Origin: Streptomyces bluensis
GTDB lineage: Bacteria > Actinomycetota > Actinomycetes > Streptomycetales > Streptomycetaceae
Direction: 5' to 3'
Length of the DNA: 64,000 nucleotides
Assembly (NCBI RefSeq): GCF_014650715.1
Contig: NZ_BMVM01000001.1
Coordinates: 682,001-746,000 of the forward strand
Position 1 is the stretch's first letter; every line of letters starts with the position of its first letter. This document shows, one piece after another, positions 1-8,176 of this stretch. Below the pieces are notes generated by a model. The model had not been told where the DNA came from. It worked only from the letters and a program-made list of their open reading frames with translations, and did no database searches. Position numbers and translations under genes: made by a program.

Positions 1-26
1 CGCGGTGGACAGTGTCCCTCGGAGCT

Positions 27-38
27 GACAACGTTGTC
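27..38. promoter_or_regulatory. LacI-family operator-like palindrome
   Basis: GACAACGTTGTC is a perfect 12-bp palindrome with the central CG step typical of LacI/GalR operators. It lies about 100 bp upstream of the HTH-coding start of the adjacent LacI gene. A second odd palindrome, GGACAGTGTCC, sits at 7-17. Autoregulation, or control of a gene left of the window, is inferred. Confidence 0.55.
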
Positions 39-139
39 CAGGCTCTATGCTCGACGCCACATCCTCATACAACCCCATGGACCGACTGCAACGACGTGGA
101 CGGCGCAGCCCCATGGACAACAGGACAGGACACCGCATC

Positions 140-1204
140 GTGCCCGAGACCGCCGCCCCCCGAGGAGACCGCCTCGCAGAGCGCCACGCCGCAGCTCGCT
201 ACGGCAACCGTCCGACCATGAAGGACGTGGCCGCGCGTGCCGGAGTGGGGCTGAAGACGGTCTCGCGCGTCGTCAACGGTGAGCCGGGGGTCACCGCGGA
301 CACCGAGCGCCGGGTGCAGGAGGCGATCGAGGCTCTGGGCTTCCGGCGCAACGACAGCGCTCGGGTGCTGCGCAAGGGCCGTACCGCCAGCATCGGCCTG
401 GTTCTGGAGGACCTCGCGGACCCCTTCTACGGTCCGCTCAGCCGCGCGGTGGAGGAGGTGGCGCGCGCCCACGGCGCCCTGCTGATCAATGGCTCCAGCG
501 CGGAGGACCCGGACCGCGAGCAGGAGCTGGTGCTCGCGCTGTGCGCCCGCCGCGTGGACGGGCTCGTGGTCATTCCCGCCGGCGACGACCACCGCTATCT
601 GGAACCGGAGCTCAGGGCGGGTGTCGCCACGGTGTTCGTGGACCGTCCCGCGGGGCAGATCGACGCAGACGTGGTGCTCTCGGACAACTTCGGTGGTGCC
701 CGTGACGGCGTCGCCCACCTCATAGCGCACGGCCACCGCCGGATCGGCTTCATCGGCGACATGCCCCGCATCCACACCGCCGCCGAACGTCTGCGCGGCT
801 ACCGCACGGCCATGGCGGACGCCGGTATACCGGTGACGGACTCCTGGACGTCTCTGGGGGTCACGGATCCGCAGCGGGTGCGGCGGGCGGCCGAGGAGAT
901 GCTGTCCGGCGCCGAGCCGGTCACCGCGATCTTCGCGGGCAACAACCGGGTGACGGTCACCGTCGTACGGGTCCTCGCCGAGCGCTCCCGTCCGGTCGCC
1001 CTGGTCGGCTTCGACGACTTCGAGCTGGCGGACCTGCTCCAGCCGGGCGTCACGGTGGTCGCCCAGGACGCGGCCCAGCTGGGGCGCACCGCCGCCGAGC
1101 GCCTCTTCAGCCAGCTGGACGGCACCCTCCTCACTCCGGAGCGCACCGAACTGCCGACCCGGCTGATCACCCGCGGCTCGGGCGAGCTGCCCCCGGCGGA
1201 CTGA
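140..1204 (+). CDS. LacI-family transcriptional regulator
   Basis: This is a DNA-binding regulator of the LacI/GalR family, cytoplasmic and usually a sugar-responsive repressor. The helix-turn-helix begins near residue 27 (TMKDVAARAGVGLKTVSRVV) and the hinge follows at about residues 70-85. The periplasmic-binding-protein-like effector domain starts at ASIGLVLEDLADPFY and ends near the C-terminus (VALVGFDDFELADLL, a family hallmark). I chose the GTG at 140 because AGGACA lies just upstream. In-frame ATGs at 47, 77 and 113 would add a low-complexity extension. A palindromic operator lies at 27-38. The sugar ligand cannot be told from sequence. The next gene follows after 7 bp and may be cotranscribed. 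Confidence 0.9.
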   Translation: MPETAAPRGDRLAERHAAARYGNRPTMKDVAARAGVGLKTVSRVVNGEPGVTADTERRVQEAIEALGFRRNDSARVLRKGRTASIGLVLEDLADPFYGPLSRAVEEVARAHGALLINGSSAEDPDREQELVLALCARRVDGLVVIPAGDDHRYLEPELRAGVATVFVDRPAGQIDADVVLSDNFGGARDGVAHLIAHGHRRIGFIGDMPRIHTAAERLRGYRTAMADAGIPVTDSWTSLGVTDPQRVRRAAEEMLSGAEPVTAIFAGNNRVTVTVVRVLAERSRPVALVGFDDFELADLLQPGVTVVAQDAAQLGRTAAERLFSQLDGTLLTPERTELPTRLITRGSGELPPAD

Positions 1205-1211
1205 GCCGCGC

Positions 1212-1997
1212 GTGGAGGGCCGCACACTGGAGGAGCTCGGCCTGGACGTGGCTCCGCGCGACGAACCGCTGAGCTATCCCGGGGCCTGGCCACAGGAGTC
1301 CGGGCTCCTCGCGGGCGATCGGATGGTGCCGCTGGCCCCTCCCTCGCTCTCGACTTCGCTCCATCGGGGGGATCCGCCCGCCGCCTTCGAGGGCCGTGTC
1401 CCCGTGCTCGCAGTCGGCTCGAACGCCTGCCCGGGGCAACTCCGCCACAAGATGGCCGAGTCCGGCATCACCTCGCCCATTCCCATGGTGAAGGCGCGCG
1501 TCACCGGCCTGGATGTCGGGGTGTCGGCGCATGTGAGCCTCATGGGGTATGTGTCGGCGTCGCCGTTCAAGGCCCGCGGAACCGTACGGGAGTTGTTCGT
1601 GACCTGGCTCGACGCCGAGCAGCTCGCGGTCGTCGACGCGAGCGAGGGGGTCGCCTCGCCCACGGGGGCGTACGACCGCGCCTGGCTGCCGTCGTGCGAC
1701 GTACGGGTGGAGCCCGAGCTCGACTGCGGACGGCCCCTTACGGGCGCGTACGTGTACGTCAACCGCCGTGGTGTCCTGCGCGACGGGGACCACGCTCCGC
1801 GACGGCACGGGGACCAACGCTCCTTGCTCGCCGAACTCCTCGCTTCGACACCTCGGTTGAGGGAGCTGTTCGGCGTCACTCCCGAGGAGTTCTGCGCCCG
1901 AGCCCGCTTCGACCGGCGGCTGTGCGCCCGGGGCACCCGGCTGTTCGCCGAGGAGAAGCTGGTGGTCCCCTCCGGGCTGGAGCGGTACGTGAGGTGA
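1212..1997 (+). CDS. Gamma-glutamylcyclotransferase-like hypothetical protein
   Basis: This 261-residue soluble protein of unknown function starts with GTG only 7 bp after the LacI stop, so it is probably read from the same transcript. The segment VLAVGSNACPGQLRHKM near residue 65 resembles the nucleotide- or substrate-loop YGSN motif of the GGCT/AIG2-like fold. I do not recognise a full family match, and the catalytic Glu of true gamma-glutamylcyclotransferases is not certain. There is no signal peptide or membrane segment. Treat the fold as an inference and the function as unknown. Confidence 0.6.
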   Translation: MEGRTLEELGLDVAPRDEPLSYPGAWPQESGLLAGDRMVPLAPPSLSTSLHRGDPPAAFEGRVPVLAVGSNACPGQLRHKMAESGITSPIPMVKARVTGLDVGVSAHVSLMGYVSASPFKARGTVRELFVTWLDAEQLAVVDASEGVASPTGAYDRAWLPSCDVRVEPELDCGRPLTGAYVYVNRRGVLRDGDHAPRRHGDQRSLLAELLASTPRLRELFGVTPEEFCARARFDRRLCARGTRLFAEEKLVVPSGLERYVR

Positions 1998-2116
1998 GTC
2001 GGCGCGTGCGGTGTGCGGTGGGGACACCTGGAAGTAGGTGGTGCCCTGGTTGAGGACGCCCGCCTCGGTGCCGGACGCCGTGTACGACGTGGCGGTGGAA
2101 CGATGCGACAGGGCCG

Positions 2117-3424
2117 CTACATGCCCGAGAGCGTCGCGTCCGCCCCTCGTGGTGTCGCGAAGTGTTCCAGGTCGGCCCGGGTCAGCCCGTCGGTCGCCCC
2201 GGCCACCTCGTCGACGTCCAGCGCGCCGCAGTCCAGCCCGCGCAGCAGGTAGCCGCTGAGTGCCTTGGCCGTCGCCGGCTCGTCCATCACATCTCCGCCG
2301 GCACGGTTGGCATACCGGGCCAGGCGCTCGGCGGCCTGCTCGTAGCCCTCGCGGTAGAAGGCGAACACGGCGGCGTACCGGGTGGGGAGATGGCCGGGGT
2401 GCATGTCCCAGCCCTGGTAGTAGGCGCGGGTGAGTGCGCGGCGGGTGAGGCCGTAGTGCAGCCGCCAGGCGGCGTGGACCTTTTCGCTCGTGCCGACGGG
2501 CAGCACGTTGGTGGAGCCGTCGCAGACGCGGACGCCCGTGCCCGCCGCCGCGACCTGCATGATCGCCTTGGCGTGGTCGGCGGCCGGGTGGTCGCTGGCC
2601 TGGTACGCCGCCGAGACGCCGAGGCAGGCGCTGTAGTCGAAGGTGCCGTAGTGCAGTCCGGTGGCGCGGCCCTCGGCGGCCTGGATCATGCGGGCCACGG
2701 TCGCGGTGCCGTCGGCGGCGAGGATGGACTGGCTGGTCTCGATCTGGATCTCGAAGCCGATCCGGCCGGGCACGACAGCGCAGGCCTTCTCGAAGGCCTC
2801 CAACAGCCGCACCATGGCGGTGACCTGCTCGGCGTACGTCACCTTCGGCAGGGTGAGGACCAGCCCGTCGGGCAGTCCCCCGGCCTCCAGCAGGCCGGTG
2901 AGGAAGATGTCGAGCGTGCGGATGCCCCGGTCACGGACGGGCGCCTCCATGCACTTCATCCGGATGCCCATGTACGGGGCCGCCGTGCCCGCGGCGTACG
3001 CCTGCGCGATCAGGCGGGCCGCGCGGGCCGCCGTCTCGTCCTCCTCGGCGTCGGGGCGCGAGCCGTAGCCGTCCTCGAAGTCGACGCGCAGGTCCTCGAC
3101 GGGTTCGCGCTCCAGCTTGGCGCGGACCCGGTCGTGGACCGGCTCGGCGAGTTCGTCGGCGAGACCGAGTACGGTCGCGAAGGAGGCGGCGTCCGGGGCG
3201 TGTGCGTCGAGGGCGGCGAGGGCCCGGTCGCCCCAGGAGCGCATCGTGTCCGCGGCGAACACGTCCGCGGGCACGTAGACGGTGTGGACGGGCTGGCGGG
3301 TGCCGGGGTCGCCGGGGTAGCGGCGCGCGAGTTCGGCGTCGACGGGGGCGAGGGAGGCGCCGATCTCCTCGCTGACGGCACTCGTGAGACTCGTCGCCAC
3401 GTGCTCGTGTCGGCCCTGCCCCAT
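2117..3424 (-). CDS. DUF6986 family, HpcH/HpaI aldolase/citrate-lyase-like protein
   Basis: This is a 435-residue cytoplasmic TIM-barrel protein of the HpcH/HpaI aldolase, citrate lyase beta or malate-synthase-like superfamily. Visible features are DLRVDFEDGYG near residue 115, LPKVTYAEQV, RIGFEIQIETSQSI (acidic metal-binding segment) and GLHYGTFDYSA. Relatives act on CoA- or pyruvate-derived oxo-acids with Mg2+; the actual substrate is unknown. I chose ATG at 3424 because GGGAGG sits 7 nt upstream; the GTG at 3451 would add nine residues. A 19-bp inverted repeat overlaps the ribosome-binding region. It is divergent from the exported phosphodiesterase gene. Confidence 0.85.
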   Translation of the reverse strand: MGQGRHEHVATSLTSAVSEEIGASLAPVDAELARRYPGDPGTRQPVHTVYVPADVFAADTMRSWGDRALAALDAHAPDAASFATVLGLADELAEPVHDRVRAKLEREPVEDLRVDFEDGYGSRPDAEEDETAARAARLIAQAYAAGTAAPYMGIRMKCMEAPVRDRGIRTLDIFLTGLLEAGGLPDGLVLTLPKVTYAEQVTAMVRLLEAFEKACAVVPGRIGFEIQIETSQSILAADGTATVARMIQAAEGRATGLHYGTFDYSACLGVSAAYQASDHPAADHAKAIMQVAAAGTGVRVCDGSTNVLPVGTSEKVHAAWRLHYGLTRRALTRAYYQGWDMHPGHLPTRYAAVFAFYREGYEQAAERLARYANRAGGDVMDEPATAKALSGYLLRGLDCGALDVDEVAGATDGLTRADLEHFATPRGADATLSGM

Positions 3425-3438
3425 GCCACAGCCTCCCG

Positions 3439-3457
3439 GATTCCACTTCACGGAATC
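3439..3457. promoter_or_regulatory. Inverted repeat upstream of DUF6986 gene
   Basis: GATTCC and GGAATC form perfect 6-bp arms around a 7-nt spacer, 15-33 nt upstream of the chosen ATG. The spacing (13 bp between arm starts) suits a dimeric regulator such as IclR or GntR. The binding protein is not identifiable. Confidence 0.4.
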
Positions 3458-3616
3458 AGCAATCCGTATGGCGAAGCTATCCGGCCTGCTTCCCGCGGGT
3501 CAACACCCCTCCGGCGCCGTCCGGTGTGTGATCCGCCATGATCACAGCAGTCCCGCCCCTGTCTTCCGTACTGCTGTACACACCCTTCATCCTGACTCCC
3601 AAGGGGAGGAGATCGC

Positions 3617-4522
3617 GTGCCGAACGACGCACGAGTGACGCGCCGCCAGGGTCTGCGGACCGCGGCGGCCGCCGCCATCGCCGTGCCACTGCTCACCACG
3701 GCGGGATCCACACTGCCCGCCGCGGCCGGCGAACATGCGGGAGCACTGAGCGTCATGACGTTCAACGTGCGCTTCGCGACCGTCGTCGACAGCACACCGC
3801 GCTGGTCCGTGCGCCGCCCGGTGATGCGGGAGCTGCTGCGCCGCGAGCGCCCGCACATCATCGGCACGCAGGAGGGTCTCTACCAGCAACTGCGCATGAT
3901 CGAGAAGGATCTCGGCGGACACTACGACTGGATCGGCACCGGACGCGGGGGCGGCAGCAAGGACGAGTTCATGGCGATCTTCTACGACACCAGACGCCTG
4001 GCACCGATCGAGTTCGACCACTTCTGGCTATCGGGCACCCCGTATGTGATCGCCTCGAACACCTGGGGCGCGGACTGGCTGCGTATGGTGACATGGGTCC
4101 GCTTCAGCGATCTGAGCGACGGGGGCCGGGAGTTCTACGTCCTCAACACCCATCTGGACAGCGTGAGCCAGTACGCGCGCGAGCGCTCCGCACAGCTGAT
4201 AGGCGAGACGATCGCCGGGTTCGACCGCGACTTACCGGTGATCGTGACCGGTGACTTCAACGTGGCGGCCCACCGCAACCGCGTCTACGACCTGATGCTG
4301 GACGCCGGGCTCGTGGACACGTGGGACGCCGCGGGGGCGCGGAGCCCGGGGTACGGGACCTACCACGGCTATCGGAAGCTGGTGCCCGACGGCAGGCGTA
4401 TCGACTGGATCCTGACCACCCCCGGAGTCACCACGCACTGGGCGGCCATGAACACCTTCACCCTGAACGGCCAGTACCCGAGCGACCATCTGCCCGTGCA
4501 GGCCTCGCTCACTCTCGGCTGA
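3617..4522 (+). CDS. Exported endonuclease/exonuclease/phosphatase family protein
   Basis: This is a 301-residue secreted metal-dependent phosphodiesterase or phosphatase of the EEP (DNase I-like) superfamily. The N-terminus has a twin-arginine-like signal (VTRRQGLRTAA followed by a hydrophobic stretch and an Ala cleavage region near 35). Catalytic motifs appear in order: MTFNVRF, IIGTQEG (metal-binding Glu), NTHLDS, VTGDFNV and SDHLPV (catalytic Asp-His). The GTG start at 3617 has GGGGAGGAG just upstream. A TTA leucine codon at 4232-4234 implies dependence on the bldA tRNA, hence expression tied to development. Substrate (nucleic acid, phospholipid or sugar phosphate) is unresolved. Confidence 0.88.
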   Translation: MPNDARVTRRQGLRTAAAAAIAVPLLTTAGSTLPAAAGEHAGALSVMTFNVRFATVVDSTPRWSVRRPVMRELLRRERPHIIGTQEGLYQQLRMIEKDLGGHYDWIGTGRGGGSKDEFMAIFYDTRRLAPIEFDHFWLSGTPYVIASNTWGADWLRMVTWVRFSDLSDGGREFYVLNTHLDSVSQYARERSAQLIGETIAGFDRDLPVIVTGDFNVAAHRNRVYDLMLDAGLVDTWDAAGARSPGYGTYHGYRKLVPDGRRIDWILTTPGVTTHWAAMNTFTLNGQYPSDHLPVQASLTLG

Positions 4523-4542
4523 GCGGCCGTACGGAACACGCC

Positions 4543-4588
4543 GAGGCTCCCGTGGCCGTCCAGCTGTGCGGACGGCCACGGGAGCCTC
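4543..4588. terminator. Bidirectional hairpin terminator
   Basis: A perfect 19-bp stem (arms 4543-4561 and 4570-4588) with an 8-nt loop separates the convergent phosphodiesterase and etfA genes. It lacks a T-tract, as is common in Streptomyces. Confidence 0.85.
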
Positions 4589-4618
4589 GTACGTCAGAAG
4601 GCGGAGACCCGCGGGCGC

Positions 4619-5581
4619 TCAGCCCTTGCGGGCCTTGACCTCCTCGGTCAGCTGAGGGACGACGTCGAACAGGTCGCCGACGACGCCGTAGTCGACCAGG
4701 TCGAAGATCGGGGCCTCGGAGTCCTTGTTGATCGCCACGATCGTCTTCGAGGTCTGCATGCCCGCGCGGTGCTGGATCGCGCCGGAGATGCCGGAGGCGA
4801 TGTAGAGCTGCGGGGACACGCTCTTGCCGGTCTGGCCGACCTGGCTGGAGTGCGGGTACCAGCCGGCGTCCACCGCGGCGCGCGAGGCGCCCACGGCCGC
4901 GCCGAGGGAGTCGGCCAGGGCCTCGACGACCGCGAAGTTCTCCGCGCCGCCCACGCCACGGCCGCCGGAGACCACGATCGCGGCCTCGGTCAGCTCCGGA
5001 CGCCCGGTCGACTCACGCGGCGTGCGCCCGGTGATCTTCGTGCCGGTGGCCTGCTCCGAGAAGGACACGGCGAGGGCCTCGACCGCACCCGCGGCCGGGG
5101 CGGCCTCCACGGCCGCGCTGTTGGCCTTGACGGTGATGACCGGGGCGCCCTTGGCGACACGGGACTTGGTGGTGAACGACGCGGCGAACACGGACTGCGT
5201 GGCCACCGGGCCCTCGTCGGACGCCTCCAGGTCGACGGCGTCGGTGATGATGCCCGAACCGATGCGCAGCGCCAGGCGGGCGGCGATCTCCTTGCCCTCG
5301 GCGGAGGAGGGCACCAGGACGGCGGCCGGGGAGACGGCCTCGCAGGCGGCCTGGAGGGCGTCCACCTTCGGGACGACCAGGTAGTCGGCGTACTCGGCGG
5401 CGTCGTGGGTGAGGACCCGGGTCGCGCCGTGCTCGGCGAGCGTGGCGGCGGTGTCGGCGGCACCCGCGCCGAGGGCGACGGCGACCGGCTCGCCGATGCG
5501 GCGGGCCAGGGTCAGCAGCTCCAGGGTGGGCTTGCGGACGGCGCCGTCCACGTGGTCGACGTAGACGAGGACTTCAGCCAT
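4619..5581 (-). CDS. etfA: Electron transfer flavoprotein subunit alpha
   Basis: This 320-residue cytoplasmic protein partners with EtfB to pass electrons from acyl-CoA dehydrogenases to the respiratory chain. The C-terminal FAD domain carries the ETF-alpha signature: [47 protein letters not shown] and [18 protein letters not shown]. The N-terminal ETF domain begins [20 protein letters not shown] ribosome site precedes the ATG. It lies 87 bp downstream of etfB on the same strand and is almost certainly cotranscribed with it. Confidence 0.97.
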   Translation of the reverse strand: MAEVLVYVDHVDGAVRKPTLELLTLARRIGEPVAVALGAGAADTAATLAEHGATRVLTHDAAEYADYLVVPKVDALQAACEAVSPAAVLVPSSAEGKEIAARLALRIGSGIITDAVDLEASDEGPVATQSVFAASFTTKSRVAKGAPVITVKANSAAVEAAPAAGAVEALAVSFSEQATGTKITGRTPRESTGRPELTEAAIVVSGGRGVGGAENFAVVEALADSLGAAVGASRAAVDAGWYPHSSQVGQTGKSVSPQLYIASGISGAIQHRAGMQTSKTIVAINKDSEAPIFDLVDYGVVGDLFDVVPQLTEEVKARKG

Positions 5582-5668
5582 GGGACTTCTTCTCTCCTGC
5601 TTGCGAAGTGTGCGGGGCGGTAAGCGACTGCCGGGCCGTCAGATGACCTTCTGGCCCGCGAGGCTGCA

Positions 5669-6454
5669 TCAAATGAATTTGCGCTCCGCGAGAAAGGCAG
5701 CGAGCTGCTTGCCGCCCTCGCCCTCGTCCTTGACGATCGTGCCGGCGGTGCGCGCCGGACGCTCGGCCGCGGAGTCGACGGCCGTGTAGGCGCCCTCCAG
5801 ACCGACCTCCCCGGCCTCGATGTCCAGGTCCTCCAGGTCCCAGGAGGTCACCGGCTTCTTCTTGGCCGCCATGATGCCCTTGAAGGACGGGTAACGCGCC
5901 TCACCCGACTGGTCGGTGACCGACACGACCGCCGGAAGGGACGCCTGAAGCTGTTCCGAAGCGGTGTCGCCGTCACGGCGGCCCTTGACCGTGCCGTCCT
6001 CGACCGACACCTCCGACAGCAGGGTCACCTGCGGCACGCCCAGGCGCTCGGCGACCAGCGCCGGCACGACACCCATGGTGCCGTCGGTGGACGCCATGCC
6101 GGAGATCACCAGGTCGTAGCCGGCCTTCTCGATCGCCTTGGCCAGCACCAGGGAGGTGCCGATGGCGTCGGTGCCGTGCAGGTCGTCGTCCTCGACGTGG
6201 ATGGCCTTGTCGGCGCCCATGGACAGCGCCTTGCGGAGCGCGTCCTTGGCGTCCTCGGGGCCGATGGTGAGCACGGTGATCTCCGCGTCGTCGGCGTTCT
6301 CGGCGATCTGCAGCGCCTGCTCGACCGCGTACTCGTCGAGCTCCGAGAGCAGACCGTCCACGTCGTCACGGTCGACGGTCAGGTCATCGGCGAAGTGCCG
6401 GTCGCCAGTGGCGTCGGGCACGTACTTCACAGTGACAACGATCCTCAAGCTCAC
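5669..6454 (-). CDS. etfB: Electron transfer flavoprotein subunit beta
   Basis: This is the 261-residue AMP-binding beta subunit of the ETF heterodimer. It starts with GTG at 6454 behind AGGAG. The sequence shows VVTVKYVPDATGDR, LSELDEYAVEQALQI, LTIGPEDAKDALRKALSMG and DLVISGMASTDGTMGVVP, all typical of ETF-beta. It is the first gene of the etfBA operon. A short near-palindrome at 6563-6574 may be the operator. Confidence 0.97.
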   Translation of the reverse strand: MSLRIVVTVKYVPDATGDRHFADDLTVDRDDVDGLLSELDEYAVEQALQIAENADDAEITVLTIGPEDAKDALRKALSMGADKAIHVEDDDLHGTDAIGTSLVLAKAIEKAGYDLVISGMASTDGTMGVVPALVAERLGVPQVTLLSEVSVEDGTVKGRRDGDTASEQLQASLPAVVSVTDQSGEARYPSFKGIMAAKKKPVTSWDLEDLDIEAGEVGLEGAYTAVDSAAERPARTAGTIVKDEGEGGKQLAAFLAERKFI

Positions 6455-6562
6455 GCCGGCTCTCCTACTGCATCGTCATTTCCGGGCTGCCTTCCTGCAG
6501 GCAGCATAGGCGCCTGAAGCGGCAGGTCCCGGTCGGGGCGACCCGCGCTCCGACCGAAATAT

Positions 6563-6574
6563 TACTCGCCAGTA
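6563..6574. promoter_or_regulatory. Near-palindrome upstream of etfBA
   Basis: TACTCGCCAGTA (TACT/AGTA arms, 4-nt centre) lies about 109 bp upstream of the etfB start, inside the most AT-rich part of this spacer. It could be a TetR/FadR-type site for fatty-acid catabolism control; that is an inference. Confidence 0.35.
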
Positions 6575-6675
6575 CGCACTTCTACGTTCCCGCAGTTGTT
6601 CCCCCTAAGCAAGCGCTTTGAACTGTGACCTTGACAACGCTGCGTAATCAGGCGGGAATCCACGGGACACGTCGG

Positions 6676-7185
6676 TCAGTCGCGCAGACCGTTGAAACGG
6701 CCCTGGTGGTAGAGCAGCGGGCGGCCGGCGCCCGACGGATCACCGAGAACGACCTCGGCGAGGACGATGCGGTGGTCCGCCGCGGGCACCCGCGCCACCA
6801 CGCGGCAGACGAGCCAGGCGAGCACGTCGTCCAGCACGGGAACACCCTCCGCTCCGGTACGCCATTCGGTGGGCGCGCCGAAGCGGTCGGCGCCGCTGCG
6901 GGCGAAGGTGGCGGCCAGCTCCTGCTGATGCTCGCCGAGTATGTGCACGCCGACGTGGCCCGCCCGGGAGATCACGGGCCAGCTGGAGGCTCCGGTGCTG
7001 ATGCCGAAGGAGAGCAGCGGGGGCTCGGCGGAGACCGAGGTGAGCGAGGTGGCGGTGAAGCCGACGGGCGTGTCGCCGTCCTGCGCCGTGATCACGGCGA
7101 CTCCGGCCGCGTGTCGCCGGAAGACGGAGCGGAGCAGGTCGGAGGAGGCGAGCCGATGAGTACCGAGACGGGGGCCGGCGGTCAT
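6676..7185 (-). CDS. Flavin reductase family (FMN-binding split barrel) protein
   Basis: This 169-residue cytoplasmic flavin reductase would supply reduced FMN or FAD to a partner monooxygenase. Family features are the N-terminal FRRHAAGVAVITAQDG, the flavin-contacting PVGFTATSLTSVSAEPPLL, VHILGEHQQELA, and the C-terminal HHR-like LLYHQGRFNGL. The ATG at 7185 is preceded by AAGGA. No monooxygenase gene is adjacent. A short Cys-ending leader peptide with a hairpin lies upstream (7231-7311), of a type found before Streptomyces sulfur genes. That suggests a role in organosulfur use, as an inference. Confidence 0.9.
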   Translation of the reverse strand: MTAGPRLGTHRLASSDLLRSVFRRHAAGVAVITAQDGDTPVGFTATSLTSVSAEPPLLSFGISTGASSWPVISRAGHVGVHILGEHQQELAATFARSGADRFGAPTEWRTGAEGVPVLDDVLAWLVCRVVARVPAADHRIVLAEVVLGDPSGAGRPLLYHQGRFNGLRD

Positions 7186-7230
7186 GGAGTTGTCCTTCTA
7201 CAGTGAGGCGACGTGAGGGTCCGTGGCTGC

Positions 7231-7311
7231 TCAAGAGCCCGGACAGCGCGCGCTCGCCGTCCGGGCGAGGTCCACGTGGACGCGCTCGAAGAGAAGGAGT
7301 TCCGGGGGCAT
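7231..7311 (-). CDS. Putative leader peptide of sulfur-gene type
   Basis: This 26-codon ORF begins MPPELLLFER and ends VHVDLARTASARCPGS. The HVDL-R-SA-C pattern matches the short leader peptides annotated ahead of cysteine and sulfur assimilation genes in Streptomyces. The single Cys codon sits near the stop. Its 3' end is built into the hairpin at 7237-7266. It stops 45 bp before the flavin reductase ATG on the same strand. There is no clear Shine-Dalgarno sequence at 7311, so the exact start is uncertain. Confidence 0.6.
   Translation of the reverse strand: MPPELLLFERVHVDLARTASARCPGS
7237..7266 (-). promoter_or_regulatory. Attenuator-like hairpin over leader-peptide end
   Basis: GCCCGGAC (7237-7244) and GTCCGGGC (7259-7266) form a perfect 8-bp stem that spans the last codons of the leader peptide, including its Cys codon. 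Ribosome stalling there would disturb the hairpin. This architecture suits Cys-responsive attenuation of the flavin reductase gene. Confidence 0.5.
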
Positions 7312-7385
7312 ACGGCCAGGCTGGCGATAGGTGATGGGTACAGTCAAGTGCGCCCACATCCGGGAGGCGGGATGCCGTCGGCGGC

Positions 7386-7808
7386 TCACACGGCCTCGCC
7401 GAGCGCCGCGATGACGTCCGCCCTGCGTGGCTGGCCGGTGGCGCGCCGGACGATGCGGCCGTCCGCGTCGAGCACGAGCACGGTGGGGGTCTTGAGGATG
7501 TCGAGGCGGCGTACGAGGTCGAGGTGCCGCTCGGCGTCGATCTCCACATGGGAGACTCCGGGGACCATCCCGGCGACCTCGGTGAGCACCCGCCGGGTGG
7601 CCCGGCAGGGCGCGCAGAAGGCGCTGGAGAACTGAACGAGCGTGGCCCGTTCTCCGAGCCCCTCCCCCAGCTCCGCCGCGCCGAGCCGCTCGTCGCCGTC
7701 TCGCACACGCACCCTGCCTCTCCGTCTCTCCCGCTGCGCCGCCACTGGGGCGCTCCGTGGCCGCTCGCCGCGACGAGAACCGCCACGGAAGCCCGCCAGT
7801 GGGGCCAT
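7386..7808 (-). CDS. Thioredoxin-family protein (start uncertain, possible frameshift)
   Basis: The C-terminal 100 residues are a clear thioredoxin fold: VQFSSAFCAPCRATR with the CxxC redox pair, then VEIDAERHLDLVRRLDILKTPTVLVLD containing the cis-Pro TPT. It would reduce or oxidise disulfides. The N-terminus is doubtful. From 7808 it reads Arg-rich (MAPLAGFRGGSRRGERPRS), whereas the neighbouring minus frame from GTG 7786 reads VAVLVAASGHGAPQWRRSG. That looks like the short membrane anchor common in relatives, so a frameshift near 7715 is possible. A GTG at 7712 would give a minimal 108-residue thioredoxin. Confidence 0.78.
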   Translation of the reverse strand: MAPLAGFRGGSRRGERPRSAPVAAQRERRRGRVRVRDGDERLGAAELGEGLGERATLVQFSSAFCAPCRATRRVLTEVAGMVPGVSHVEIDAERHLDLVRRLDILKTPTVLVLDADGRIVRRATGQPRRADVIAALGEAV

Positions 7809-7823
7809 CGTCTGCTTCAGCAT

Positions 7824-8176
7824 GCACGGGACTGCGGAGATTCCCGGTCCCGGGAAGCGTTTCCGCCGCCGAGAGCTTGATTCACTCGCGGCGCCCGGGG
7901 CGGCTCGCCATGCCGCCTCAACGCCATGATCGGGTACTGTTTGACGTGCGAAATGTCCCTGTTCATCCGATGAGTGATGGTGCGTACGAAGGGACGGCGG
8001 GCAGCACAGGAGCTGTTCGGTCGAGCGACGTGACGAGGATCTCGCCGTTCGCCGGCACCAGGGCTGGTTCCCCGCCGTTTCTTGGGGCACCATCTGCGAG
8101 ATGCCGTAAACCTACGGCTGCGTAACTTCCCGCCGGGAGTGCCTTCCCTGGCAGAGAGAAGGGTCCACTCCGTCCC
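7824..8176. other. Intergenic region between thioredoxin and acyltransferase genes
   Basis: About 350 bp between divergent genes with no convincing ORF. It holds a GGAAGCGTTTCC near-palindrome around 7853-7866 and a TTGACG at about 7937. I see no confident promoter pair. Confidence 0.5.

Noticed and set aside
7853..7866. GGAAGCGTTTCC as a LacI-type operator for the thioredoxin gene
   Set aside because: Imperfect at the centre and no link of this gene to sugar metabolism; too weak to call.
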